NCBI GenBank assembly: GCA_036374835.1
Contig: DASUTB010000144.1
Span: 1 to 38,378, forward strand
Direction: 5' to 3'
Origin: DASUTB01 sp036374835
Lineage (GTDB): Bacteria > Actinomycetota > Actinomycetes > Jiangellales > Jiangellaceae
DNA: 38,378 nucleotides
This document shows positions 14,511-22,745 of this stretch, one piece after another. A model generated the notes under the pieces. It was not told the origin of the DNA. It did no database searches and saw only the letters and a program-made list of their open reading frames with translations. The first letter of the stretch is position 1; every line of letters begins with the position of its first letter. A program made the position numbers and the translations under genes.

Positions 14511-14533
14511 TCAGGGTCATGAGCGGACGTCCA
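14511..14533 (+). repeat. Dispersed repeat, partial copy upstream of the recombinase
   Basis: GGGTCATGAGCGGACGTCC (right palindrome arm plus right box) sits 60 bases upstream of the recombinase start and about 140 bases before mazE. It is the last copy seen in the window. Confidence 0.6.
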
Positions 14534-14648
14534 GCACCGACTCTGGTAGCTACGCGGGACACCGAGCGGCCGAGGGACATCACCCACGGCTGCACGAGCC
14601 GCCGAGACGGCGACGGGCTGCTGAGATCGAGCCCGGCTGGACCACGAA

Positions 14649-14669
14649 AGTTATACCGAGTTATACTCG
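14649..14669 (+). promoter_or_regulatory. mazEF promoter/operator, probably leaderless
   Basis: Direct repeats AGTTATAC-CG-AGTTATAC (14649-14666) overlap an inverted repeat CGAGT-TAT-ACTCG (14657-14669). TATACT (14662-14667) is a good -10 box ending 7 bases before the mazE GTG, so transcription should begin at or next to the start codon. An operator overlapping the -10 box fits autoregulation by MazE or the MazEF complex. Confidence 0.65.
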
Positions 14670-14674
14670 ACGGT

Positions 14675-14917
14675 GTGAAAACAGCGATCTCTGTTCCAGA
14701 CGACACGTTCGACCGGGCATCCAAGCGAGCCGCCGAACTCGGTATGAGCCGATCCGAGTTCTTCACCCAGGCCGCGCAGCGGTACCTCAAACAGCTCGAT
14801 GCCTCGTCGGTGACCGCGCAGATCGACCATGCGCTTGCCGCGGCCGGGGACGATGACTCCGCGGTAGCAGCCGCCCAGGCCGGTCGGCACCGGCTGACGC
14901 GCGAGAGTGACTGGTGA
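14675..14917 (+). CDS. mazE: MazE-type ribbon-helix-helix antitoxin
   Basis: An 80-residue protein from GTG 14675. Its N-terminus KTAISVPDDTFDRASKRAAE and LGMSRSEFFTQAAQRYL are the beta strand and two helices of an RHH/MetJ-Arc DNA-binding domain. The C-terminal half (QIDHALAAAGDDDSAVAAAQ and RHRLTRESDW) is the acidic, flexible part expected to cover the toxin. It binds its own promoter, where repeated AGTTATAC boxes are found, and neutralises the MazF encoded next, with which it overlaps by 4 bases (GTGA). Upstream in-frame codons run through noncoding DNA, so the GTG next to the -10 box is preferred. Confidence 0.9.
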   Translation: MKTAISVPDDTFDRASKRAAELGMSRSEFFTQAAQRYLKQLDASSVTAQIDHALAAAGDDDSAVAAAQAGRHRLTRESDW

Positions 14918-15255
14918 TCGCCCGAGGCGACCTGTTCTGGGTCGAGCTCGGCGAGTCGAGCGGGAGCACTCCGGCCAAGCGACGCCCGGTCCTTGTGGTG
15001 CAGGCCGACTCGTTCAACGCCAGCGGCCTGGCCACCACGCTCGGCGTCGTCGTCACCTCGAACACCGCGCTGGCTGCCATGCCAGGCAACGTGTTCCTGC
15101 CCGCTGCAGCGAGTGGACTGCCGCGCGACTCGGTGGTCAACGTGACCGCAGTGGTCACCCTCGACAAGGACAGCCTCGATCAGCTGGTCGGCCGGCTCCC
15201 GGAATACCTCATGCAGGACGTCGACCAGGGCCTGCGCCAAGTCCTCGACCTCTGA
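14914..15255 (+). CDS. mazF: MazF/PemK-family endoribonuclease toxin
   Basis: A 113-residue protein of normal MazF length starting at GTG 14914, in 4-base overlap with the antitoxin stop. Motifs: IARGDLFWVELGES at the N-terminus, KRRPVLVVQADSFN with the conserved R-P-V-L-V-V-Q strand, TTLGVVVTSNTALA carrying the catalytic Thr/Ser region, LPRDSVVNVTAVVTLDK (the usual L-x-x-D-S-v-v-n-v-x-q region), and a C-terminal helix. It would cleave mRNA at short specific sites when MazE is degraded. It is intact and lies beside a dead recombinase, as often for TA modules on decaying mobile DNA. Confidence 0.93.
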   Translation: MIARGDLFWVELGESSGSTPAKRRPVLVVQADSFNASGLATTLGVVVTSNTALAAMPGNVFLPAAASGLPRDSVVNVTAVVTLDKDSLDQLVGRLPEYLMQDVDQGLRQVLDL

Positions 15256-15395
15256 CCACAAACGCACCAACGGCGGTCACCCGCACTCCGAGGCGAAATG
15301 TCCATGAAGATCACAGGCATATCAAGCATGGTAGGGCGAGAAGCGCGGCAACCAGTGTGCTGCTAGTTGGGTGCGCACAGGGCGCGTCTGTGCGG

Positions 15396-16877
15396 TCAGG
15401 GGTCGGTGCTGATGGATGTCGGCACGACGCCGTTCTCCCTGACCACGAACGGCGGCCGGATGATCTGCTCCTGTGGGTTCATCGCGGTCATAAGGTGAGG
15501 GCTGCCGTCGGGCAGCAGACCGCTGATGGGCGTCAGTCGCGCCTCCTCACCGTCGATCTCCACCAGTAGCAGGTGGGACTGGCCGGACCACGCGGTCGTG
15601 CCGGCCTGCTCGAAGTCCTCGGGGGTGTCCTCGCGGATCTTTCCTCCGGCCCCGGAGATGACGTACGCGCGCCCGTCGACCTCGCTGATCTGGAAGTTGT
15701 GCTCGTGACCGGCTAGAACCAGTCGGACGCCTCCGGTGGCGAACAGGGGAATCAGGTCCTCGCAGATCTCCTCGTCGTTGGGGTGCTTGGGCCCGGCGCA
15801 GTAGGCGGGGTGGTGCGAGAAGGGAATCCGCCAGCGCACGTCATCGGTTGAGAAGACCTGCTCGAGCCATTCCCGGTGGTGGGCGGCCTGGAAGTGCCGG
15901 TGCACACCCTCGGTGCTGCTGTCCACCGAGGTGTCGATCGCAACGAGCTCGATGTCGCGGCCGTAGCGCAGTCGGTAGAACAGGCCTGGGTCGACCGAGG
16001 ACCGGCCGGCTGCGTTCCCGAAGCGCTGCGGCAGGTGGAAGTTGTCCTCGAGCTGCGCCCGATCGTCGCTGAACTCGGTGTCGCTCGTGTCATGGTTGCC
16101 GATCGCCGGGAAGAACGGGATCCGGGCCAGGACGTAGCGGTACGGGGCGTAGTAGCTGGAGTACCAGTCGTCGTCCTCGCTGCCGCTGTTGTCGCCGACC
16201 TCGCCAACCTCCCCCTCGTAGATGTTGTCGCCGAGCGAGATGACCAGCCGGATGTCGTCATCAGTGACCAACCGGTCGAGGACCTCGGCGATGCGTCGCT
16301 GTCGTCGCGTGGACTCCGAGTCCGACCGGACGCCCACGCCATAGTCGCCGAGAGCGACGAACCGCAACGGTGGGGTGGGATCGTCGGGGTACGGCCAGGT
16401 GCGGAACCGGAGGTCGTAGGTCCTGCCCGAGGGCAGCAGGTCGTAGCCGCCACGTCGGTCCGTCAAGGTATCCCACAGCTCCCCGTCGCCCCAGCGCTCA
16501 CCGTCAACGGTCACGCGGTAGTGGTACTCGGTGTCCGGCTCGAGCCCTTCGACCCAGACCCAGGTGTGCTCCGTCGTCGACGCCTGTACGACCACGGCAC
16601 CGGACGGATCCATGACCTCCACGGTGGTATCACCGAACGGTTCCGCCTCGGTGCCGATGCAGGTCCGCCGGCCGACCAGGCTCGGCAGTTGGTGGTCCTC
16701 CACGATCGCCCAGCGTTGGTCGGGGTGGTGTCGGACGAAGTAAAAGGCGCCCCAGGTCACCAGTGCTCGGTCGTGGGCGAGGTCGGCGAGCACGACGAAA
16801 GGCTCCCGACGTACCTCGCGTGGCCGCACACCCTGCGTGGACGTACCTGCGGTGGCGGCGGTGGTTGGTGTCGACAC
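15396..16877 (-). CDS. Purple-acid-phosphatase-like metallophosphoesterase
   Basis: About 493 residues from GTG 16877; there is no Met for a long way, so the start is uncertain. The N-terminal 170 residues are beta-rich and include a fibronectin-III-like part, WVWVEGLEPDTEYHYRVTVD. The metallophosphoesterase core has all metal motifs in order: FVALGDYGVGV (Asp), LVISLGDNIYEGE (GDNxY), FPAIGNHDTSDTEF (GNHD), FSHHPAYCAG (His) and LAGHEHNFQ (GHxH). This suits a two-metal phosphatase or phosphodiesterase of the PhoD/PAP group. No signal peptide is visible with this start. It is a single-gene unit, unlinked to phosphate-uptake genes here. Confidence 0.85.
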   Translation of the reverse strand: MSTPTTAATAGTSTQGVRPREVRREPFVVLADLAHDRALVTWGAFYFVRHHPDQRWAIVEDHQLPSLVGRRTCIGTEAEPFGDTTVEVMDPSGAVVVQASTTEHTWVWVEGLEPDTEYHYRVTVDGERWGDGELWDTLTDRRGGYDLLPSGRTYDLRFRTWPYPDDPTPPLRFVALGDYGVGVRSDSESTRRQRRIAEVLDRLVTDDDIRLVISLGDNIYEGEVGEVGDNSGSEDDDWYSSYYAPYRYVLARIPFFPAIGNHDTSDTEFSDDRAQLEDNFHLPQRFGNAAGRSSVDPGLFYRLRYGRDIELVAIDTSVDSSTEGVHRHFQAAHHREWLEQVFSTDDVRWRIPFSHHPAYCAGPKHPNDEEICEDLIPLFATGGVRLVLAGHEHNFQISEVDGRAYVISGAGGKIREDTPEDFEQAGTTAWSGQSHLLLVEIDGEEARLTPISGLLPDGSPHLMTAMNPQEQIIRPPFVVRENGVVPTSISTDP

Positions 16878-16986
16878 TCCACCAAGGCTACGCGGCGGAC
16901 GGACCGTCCGGTGCCTGTTACCTGACCCGCGACGGCCCACCGGCAGAGATGGTCGTCTTCTTAGCGGCGGGTCGTGTCGGCTGGAC

Positions 16987-17391
16987 TCAGTCGACCTTGG
17001 CTGCGATCGCCTCGATCTCGACCAGCCACTCGGGCTCCAGTAGCTGTTGTACGACGACGGTCCGACAGGAGCGGTGATCGACGAGGTGCTCCTTGATGAG
17101 CGCGACGTTTGTCGGGTCGTCGGCGGCCGAGGCAAGGAAGAACCGAAGGGAGACAAGATCGTCGTAACTCATGTCGGCCGCGGCCAGGAGGGTGCCCAGA
17201 TGCCGCCAGACGAGCCTGGCCTGTCCGGCGAAATCCGGGGGCATGGTTACGCCGTCCGCCTCGTACCCGTTAAGCCCGCTGATGAACAGCGTGCGGGCGC
17301 CCGCAGGCACTTCGACAGCGTGGGCATATCCGGCGTACGGCGGGAACACGCCCGGCGGGTTGTGCGCGATGATCTCGGCCACGCATCCCAT
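16987..17391 (-). CDS. RidA/YjgF-family protein
   Basis: About 134 residues. Key parts: AHNPPGVFPPYAGYAHAVEV, the RTLFISGLNGYEADG strand, QARLVWRHLGTLLAAADMSY and DLVSLRFFLASAADDPTNVA, and the C-terminal PEWLVEIEAIAAKVD with the conserved Glu. Canonical RidA has an Arg in the V-R-x-T/C strand that binds the carboxylate; here SCRTVVVQQL offers an Arg nearby. The family hydrolyses reactive enamines from PLP enzymes, but many homologues have other roles. Starts possible at GTG 17409, ATG 17391 and GTG 17382. Confidence 0.85.
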   Translation of the reverse strand: MGCVAEIIAHNPPGVFPPYAGYAHAVEVPAGARTLFISGLNGYEADGVTMPPDFAGQARLVWRHLGTLLAAADMSYDDLVSLRFFLASAADDPTNVALIKEHLVDHRSCRTVVVQQLLEPEWLVEIEAIAAKVD

Positions 17392-17684
17392 CCTGGCAGC
17401 GCTCGGCACCTCCGCACCACGACTTTTTTCGGACCTTGATCTTCACGTTCCGCCCTCGGCCGAAGTCCGATGGACGTCGGCTCCGCGCCCGGAGATCAGG
17501 GGCCATAATCGCTTCCGGGCCACGCTCTACGGATGAGCCGATCGGTCTGGGGAAGGGTGTGACGTGGTCGTCGATGGGATCAATGCCGTTCCTGACCCGT
17601 TGAACGTTAGGGTCGCCCGCGTCACGGACTCCGTCCGATCCGTTACTTTTGCTGCTTCGAGGGGATTCGACGGCGAGGACCACG

Positions 17685-18536
17685 ATGACTGATGAGCGGA
17701 TCCACCGAGCCGTTTCTGCTGACGGCACCGAGATCGCGGGACGAGTAGAGGGAGACGGGCCGCCGCTGGTCCTGGTCCACTCTGTGCCCCACGACGGCGA
17801 CATCGCCTGGGAAGCAATGCTCCCCCACCTCACCGACCGGTTCACCTGCTACCTGCCGAGCCTCCGCGGCGTCGGGCTGTCGGGTGACAACCCAGACCAC
17901 TCGCCCCCGCGCCTGCAAGAGGACGTCAACTCGTTCGTTGACAGCATCGCCGAGCCGGTCTGCCTGGTGGGTTTCTCGACCAGTGGCCCGCTGGTGCTGG
18001 GGGCCGCCATCAACGGTGGCGCGGTGCCCGCCGTGGCCGTCTACGACCTCCTCGTGGGCTCGGTGATGCGGGAAGAAGATCTCGCCAGTCTGGGCGCCAT
18101 GTTGGAGCAGATGGGCGCGGCGGCTACCGAGGGCCGGCTCGTCGACGCGGCCCGTACCAGCCACCGCCACGCGGCCACTGACGACGAGTTCACCGCCCTT
18201 GAGGCAGGCTATCTGGGCGGGGCGTATTTCGAGCGGTGCGCACAGATCGTCCCGGCAGCGCTGCAATGGGTCCAGCAGGGCGCAGCCTACGACGGGCCCT
18301 TGTCTACCGACCCTGAGATGCTCGCACAGATTGCCGCGCCGGTCCTGCTTCTTCGGGGTCAGGAGACCCTCCCTTGGCTGGGCACCGCCCTGGCCAATTC
18401 GGAGCAGCACGCCGCGCACCACGTCGCCGACCTGCACGTCCGCGAACCGCTGGCAGGCCTGGGCCACTATGCCCCGCTGCTCGCACCCGAGCGCATCGCC
18501 AGGGAACTGATCTCCTTCTTCGAGTTGGTCCGGTAA
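17685..18536 (+). CDS. Alpha/beta fold hydrolase
   Basis: A 283-residue protein from ATG 17685 with GAGGA 7 bases upstream. Motifs: GEDGPP-like turn GRVEGDGPPLVLVHSVPHDG (HG position replaced by HS), CYLPSLRGVGLSGDN, nucleophile elbow CLVGFSTSGPLVL (G-F-S-T-S-G), LLLRGQET before the acid position, and AGLGHYAPLLAPERIA with the catalytic His. No signal peptide. The GFSTSG elbow departs from GxSxG by Ser in place of the last small-residue context but keeps the pattern. Substrate unknown; a haloperoxidase/esterase-like activity is possible. Confidence 0.85.
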   Translation: MTDERIHRAVSADGTEIAGRVEGDGPPLVLVHSVPHDGDIAWEAMLPHLTDRFTCYLPSLRGVGLSGDNPDHSPPRLQEDVNSFVDSIAEPVCLVGFSTSGPLVLGAAINGGAVPAVAVYDLLVGSVMREEDLASLGAMLEQMGAAATEGRLVDAARTSHRHAATDDEFTALEAGYLGGAYFERCAQIVPAALQWVQQGAAYDGPLSTDPEMLAQIAAPVLLLRGQETLPWLGTALANSEQHAAHHVADLHVREPLAGLGHYAPLLAPERIARELISFFELVR

Positions 18537-18729
18537 CCAACATGTCCAGGTTTGGCACATCCGACCAGGATCACGCCCTCGGCTCCGGACCTCCAGTTGA
18601 ACGGGCGACGTTAAGACGCCACAAGCTGGGCCCAGAGGCGCGTCATATCGCCGCGTGCGCAGTGACCGCCGAAGGCACGAGCCTGCCACGTGAGAGAGTC
18701 TGTCTACTGACTGAGGGAGAAGGTGACAG

Positions 18730-19194
18730 ATGAACGGGCATCGAATCGATCTGGAGCGATTGGTGCAGGCGCGCATCGAACGGGTATGGGAGGTGCTCAC
18801 CGACATCGCGCATGCCGACCAGACGCTGAGCGGCGTGGAGCACGTGGAGCTGATCACCGAAGGGCCTTACCGCGTGGGCACCCGGTGGCGTGAGACTCGC
18901 CGGATGTTCGGCAGGGAGGCGACTGAGCAGATGCAGGTCACCGTAGCCGAGGCCCCGACGCGCACGGTCATCGAGGCGGACTCATCGGGTGTGCACTACG
19001 TCACGGAGTTCACGCTCACGCCTTCCTCGGCTGATGCCACCCGGCTGGCGATGAGCTTCACCGCGGTACAGGGACAGGCCAACCTACTGCACAAGGCACT
19101 TTGGCGCCTGTTTGGCCGGCTTGGCGCCAAGTCCACCGAGAAGGTGATGGCAAAGGACCTGCAGGACATTGCGGCGCGAGCAGAGCGGCCCTAA
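18730..19194 (+). CDS. SRPBCC (START-like) domain protein
   Basis: A 154-residue protein from ATG 18730 with a strong GAGGGAGAAGG site. The order IDLERLVQARIERVWEVLTD, VELITEGPYRVGTRWRETRR, ATEQMQVTVAEAPTRTVIEA, GVHYVTEFTLTPSSADATRL and a long C-terminal helix (KVMAKDLQDIAARAERP) is the helix-grip fold of the polyketide-cyclase/SRPBCC group. Such proteins bind hydrophobic ligands; a few are cyclases. It follows the alpha/beta hydrolase by 193 bases on the same strand, but separate transcription is as likely as an operon. Confidence 0.85.
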   Translation: MNGHRIDLERLVQARIERVWEVLTDIAHADQTLSGVEHVELITEGPYRVGTRWRETRRMFGREATEQMQVTVAEAPTRTVIEADSSGVHYVTEFTLTPSSADATRLAMSFTAVQGQANLLHKALWRLFGRLGAKSTEKVMAKDLQDIAARAERP

Positions 19195-19385
19195 TTCAGG
19201 CGCATTGTAAAGAACCCATCAAGGGGCCGCCGGGATGCCAGGGCCGCGTCATTCCACCACGAACGACGCTGTCGGTGCGCCCCAGGGTCTCGGCCGCGAC
19301 GAGTGTTCGAACGCACTCGGTGCGCCATCGTCCTGGGTGTGGCTATGCGGCACGCTCCGCTGTGCGGGCACCCGAACGCACATGA

Positions 19386-21512
19386 TCAATTCTGCCGGAT
19401 TGTCAACGCCTCGGTCAGCAGCGCCACTAGGGCTTCGAGTTGGACGTCGGCGGAGGAGGCGATCTCGTCGTCGGAGCCATCCAGCGCGCGCGCAGCCAGG
19501 CCTGCCTTGGAGTCGATGAGCTCGGCGATCTTGGTGTCGATCGTCTGGCTGGCGATGATCCGCCAGGCGGTGACGGGTTCGGTCTGCCCGATCCGATGCA
19601 CCCGGTCGATGGCCTGGGTCTGCTCGGCGTTGGTCCATGAGAGCTCGGCGAGTACAACGTTGCTCGCGACCTGTAGGTTCAGACCGACGCCGGCGGCGGT
19701 CAGGGAGCAGATCGCAATCGCCACGTCGGGGTCGTTCACGAACGCGTCGATGTTGCGCTGACGCTCGGCGGGAGTCTGGTCGCCGCGGACCGAGGCGTGG
19801 CGAATACCTCGGGACTCCAACAGCTCGACGGCCGAGTCCATGACGTCGATGTGCTTGGCGAAGAACACGACCTTGCCGACGCTATGGGCCAGTTGGGCGG
19901 CATAGTCGGCGGCCAGGGGGGCCTTGACCCGACCGATTCGGCGGACCATCGCGAAGACGTTCTCACCCGACGACGAGTCCGACGCGTCCGACAGCTCCCA
20001 GCCGGCGACCGCCCGTACAAGCTCCTGGTCGATGCCCTCGACGGCCTGGCCGGACCGCTCTGCGTGCGCGGCGACGGCGGCGTCGTACCGCTGGACCAGC
20101 CGCAGCAGCAGCTCCCGCTCCGCCTCGCGGATGGAGCGGGCGGCGTCGGGGTCGAGCTCGACGGGTAGGTCGGCGATCCGCCGGGCCGGGATGTCGCCGG
20201 CCACGTCGAGCTTGCGCCGCCGGACGATGCCGAGGTCGATGACGGCTTGGCGCGCCGCCGGGGAGAAGCCGCGGTCGAGTGGAGACAGGCCGGTCTCCTC
20301 CAGCGCAGTCATCAGCTGCGGCCCGGGCCTTTTCTCCCCGATCCAGCCGAGGAACTGCCAGATCGCGCGGAAGTCGTCAATGTCGTTGATCAGCGGGGTA
20401 CCGGTGAGCGCCATCATCAGCGGACGCGCGACCCGCTGCCGGATCCGGTCGGCGATCTCGAGGACGTGCTGGGAGCGCTGGGACTTCTTGTTCTTGATGA
20501 AGTGCGCCTCGTCGACGACCATGCCGCGGAAGCCGTGGGTGGCGATCCAGCCGACGTGGCGGTCCAACACCTCGTAGTTGACGACGACGATGTCGGCGAA
20601 CCCGTCAATCTTCTCGCCGCTGCCGTGGATCACGGTGACGCTGCGAGAAGGCGTCCAGCGGGCGGCCTCCCGTGCCCAGTTGGTCTTGACCACGCTGGGC
20701 ACCACGCACAGCAGCGGGTAGGCGTCCGCTGCCTGCGCGGCCAGCAGCGCCTCGGCGGTCTTGCCGAGTCCGGGTTCGTCGGCCAGCAGGAACGTCCGGT
20801 GTCCACGGGCCGCGGCGGCGAGCAGTCGGGCCTGGTGTGGCATCAGCTCGAGTCCGGACGGCAACCGCACCGAAGAGGCCGGCTCGGGCAGGTCCATGCA
20901 CGAAGGCGCTCCCGGTGAGGCCTTCTCGAACGAGTTCAGCAACGGCTCGATCAGCTCCCAGCCGGCGAGGCGTTCATTTTGACTGCGGCGCTGGTCGGCT
21001 CCGGTGAAGTCGGGTGCGAGAAACGGGTTGGCCAACTGCGCGGCGGCCACCGACTGCGGCATGACCTGCCGGTCACCTCCTGAAGAAGCCGCGGCCCGCT
21101 CGGGCCGCTCGACCTCCGGACCAGGGGGCAGCCCGCCGGCGATTTGCATCTCCCGCTTGATCCTTCGCGCCGAGTCGCTGACCTCGGCATCCTCGCCTAG
21201 GAGGACGAACAGCGACGGGTCGCGGGCGGCGATCCGCGCAAGTATCGTTGCGATTCCGTCCAGCCGTTTCAGCTGCGTTTCCCGTTGCGCGTCGGCCACC
21301 GACGTGTCGGTCCTCACCCGCGCCCGCTCCTCGCGCGCCACCAGCGCGATGGCCTGGAACTTCGCCCGGTCCATCTGCCCGCGCTGGGCACGGTTCTCCA
21401 CGTCACGGACCGCCTTGGCGAGAACCGGCAGGATTCCTTCGTTGTCGCGCACACGACGTTGCCCGCGCTGGGCGGTCCCGGTCCCACCGGAACGATGCTG
21501 GCGCTTCGCCAA
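19386..21512 (-). CDS. SNF2-family DNA-dependent ATPase/helicase
   Basis: About 708 residues from TTG 21512, preceded by AAGGAGAG at 6 bases, which decides this start. Residues 1-200 are charged and helical, with no domain I can name. The SNF2 core has motif I ADEPGLGKT (about 244-252; most relatives have DEMGLGKT), motif II DEAHFIKN (334), motif III MALTGTP (367), then helicase-C motifs AICSLTAAGVGLNLQVAS and QAIDRVHRIGQTEPV. The layout is like SMARCAL1-type bacterial Snf2 proteins, which remodel or reanneal DNA structures. No linked nuclease, methylase or Z1-type genes are visible, so a defence role is not supported by context. Confidence 0.9.
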   Translation of the reverse strand: MAKRQHRSGGTGTAQRGQRRVRDNEGILPVLAKAVRDVENRAQRGQMDRAKFQAIALVAREERARVRTDTSVADAQRETQLKRLDGIATILARIAARDPSLFVLLGEDAEVSDSARRIKREMQIAGGLPPGPEVERPERAAASSGGDRQVMPQSVAAAQLANPFLAPDFTGADQRRSQNERLAGWELIEPLLNSFEKASPGAPSCMDLPEPASSVRLPSGLELMPHQARLLAAAARGHRTFLLADEPGLGKTAEALLAAQAADAYPLLCVVPSVVKTNWAREAARWTPSRSVTVIHGSGEKIDGFADIVVVNYEVLDRHVGWIATHGFRGMVVDEAHFIKNKKSQRSQHVLEIADRIRQRVARPLMMALTGTPLINDIDDFRAIWQFLGWIGEKRPGPQLMTALEETGLSPLDRGFSPAARQAVIDLGIVRRRKLDVAGDIPARRIADLPVELDPDAARSIREAERELLLRLVQRYDAAVAAHAERSGQAVEGIDQELVRAVAGWELSDASDSSSGENVFAMVRRIGRVKAPLAADYAAQLAHSVGKVVFFAKHIDVMDSAVELLESRGIRHASVRGDQTPAERQRNIDAFVNDPDVAIAICSLTAAGVGLNLQVASNVVLAELSWTNAEQTQAIDRVHRIGQTEPVTAWRIIASQTIDTKIAELIDSKAGLAARALDGSDDEIASSADVQLEALVALLTEALTIRQN

Positions 21513-21890
21513 CTGACTCTCCTTATGCGTTTCCACACGTCCATAGGGCCCACGCCCCCGGGTACTGCGCCCGCGACTCCCCGTCTCGCCATCGAACGAC
21601 GAGGGCAAACACCTGACGGAGCGTGTCCCACACACCGGACCTCACGCGCGCTTCCCAGCGCGACGCAACGACCTTACGCAGCAAACCCACGAGAACCAGA
21701 GACTGCCGGGGCAGGGAAGACACATTCCCAAAGCACACTCGACGGCCTGGGGCTAGCTCCATGGTACCCGGGCCGCACCTCAGCGGACAACGCCAAGGTC
21801 GAACTGCGGAGGCAGCACGCGACGGGCCGGTCCGATCTGCCGGTGATTTTCTGACGGGATCTTGCGGCTCGTCTACACACCTACCCGCCG
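21513..21890. other. Intergenic stretch upstream of the SNF2 gene
   Basis: About 380 bases between the epimerase stop and the helicase start, both on the minus strand. It must hold the helicase promoter, but no clear -35/-10 pair, repeat or terminator hairpin stands out. Confidence 0.4.
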
Positions 21891-22745
21891 CTACAGGACG
21901 TGCGTGCGATAGGACGCGACGACGTCCCGGAGCGCTTGGTCGCCGGGCTTGGCCCACAGATCGGCATTGAAGATCTCCACCTCGATCGGCCCGGTGTAGC
22001 CGGCCGCCTCGACGCAGGAGCGCAGATGCCGGTGGTCGACCGGTCCCTCGCCTGGTAGGGCACGCGCCAGCAACGGGTCTGGAATCGGAACGAGGACATC
22101 GCAGACGTGGAACCCGGCGATGCGGCCGGCGGCATCGGCGATGGACTGCTCGATCACCGGGTCCCACCAGACGTGGAACTCGTCGACGATCACGCCGACC
22201 GTCTCGGCCGGATAGGGCTCGGCCTGGTCGAGCGCTTGGGCGAGGGTCGACAACACTGACCGGTCGGCGCACTGCATCGGGTTCAACGGCTCGAGCCCGA
22301 GCCGGACGCCGTGATCGGCCGCGACCGGGACGAGCCGTTCGAGCGCCTCGGCGACCCGCTGCCGCGACAGCCTGATATCCCGCTCGGCGACCCCGCCGAC
22401 GACGAGGACGAGCACGTCCGCACCGAGCGTCGCGGCTTCCTCGATCGCCCGGCACGTGTCCTCGACACCGTCCGGAGTCGGTCCGTCCGGCCCCATGCCG
22501 GTGAGCATGCCGCCGCGGCACAGCGACGACACCCCGAGCCCGTGATCATTGATCAGCTTGGCCGCCTCGCGCAGGCCGACGTCGGCCACCTTGTTCCGCC
22601 ACGGCGCGATCCAGCCGATGCCCGCGTCGGTGCAGCCTTGGACCGCCTCGCGAAGCGACCATTGATTGACGGTGATCTGGTTCAGGCTCAGGCAAGCCAT
22701 CGGGTCGCCATCCCGAGCGTCGGAGTCTCGCGAGCCGGTGCTCAT
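21891..22745 (-). CDS. Sugar phosphate isomerase/epimerase (AP-endonuclease-2 TIM barrel)
   Basis: A 284-residue protein from ATG 22745. The TIM-barrel motifs are SLNQITVNQWSLREAVQGCT, ADVLVLVVGGVAERDIRLSR, HGVRLGLEPLNPMQCADRSV (metal Glu in LEPL), VGVIVDEFHVWWDPVIEQSI (metal Asp/His: D-x-F-H-V-W-W), GEGPVDHRHL and GPIEVEIFNADLW (metal Glu). All four expected metal ligands seem present. It is the last gene of a three-gene operon and overlaps the DUF993 gene by 4 bases (ATGA). It probably isomerises an oxidised sugar or polyol made by the upstream dehydrogenase. Confidence 0.9.
   Translation of the reverse strand: MSTGSRDSDARDGDPMACLSLNQITVNQWSLREAVQGCTDAGIGWIAPWRNKVADVGLREAAKLINDHGLGVSSLCRGGMLTGMGPDGPTPDGVEDTCRAIEEAATLGADVLVLVVGGVAERDIRLSRQRVAEALERLVPVAADHGVRLGLEPLNPMQCADRSVLSTLAQALDQAEPYPAETVGVIVDEFHVWWDPVIEQSIADAAGRIAGFHVCDVLVPIPDPLLARALPGEGPVDHRHLRSCVEAAGYTGPIEVEIFNADLWAKPGDQALRDVVASYRTHVL

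Noticed and set aside
762..14533. Classical integron attC sites
   Set aside because: attC sites have inverted R'/R'' core sites with GTTRRRY; here the outer boxes are direct repeats and no intact integron integrase was seen.
14452..15270. Long open N-terminal extension of the recombinase frame
   Set aside because: It is antisense to mazEF and reads as Arg/Ser/Ala-rich sequence without domain motifs; ATG 14451 begins the recognisable core-binding domain.
16878..17156. N-terminal extension of the metallophosphoesterase
   Set aside because: The 93 extra residues are Ser/Arg/Pro-rich, overlap the 3' part of the RidA gene and have no domain; the GTG at 16877 fits better.
19386..21512. SNF2 gene as part of a phage-defence island
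   Set aside because: No neighbouring nuclease, methylase, PLD or other defence component; it is flanked by SRPBCC and sugar-metabolism genes.
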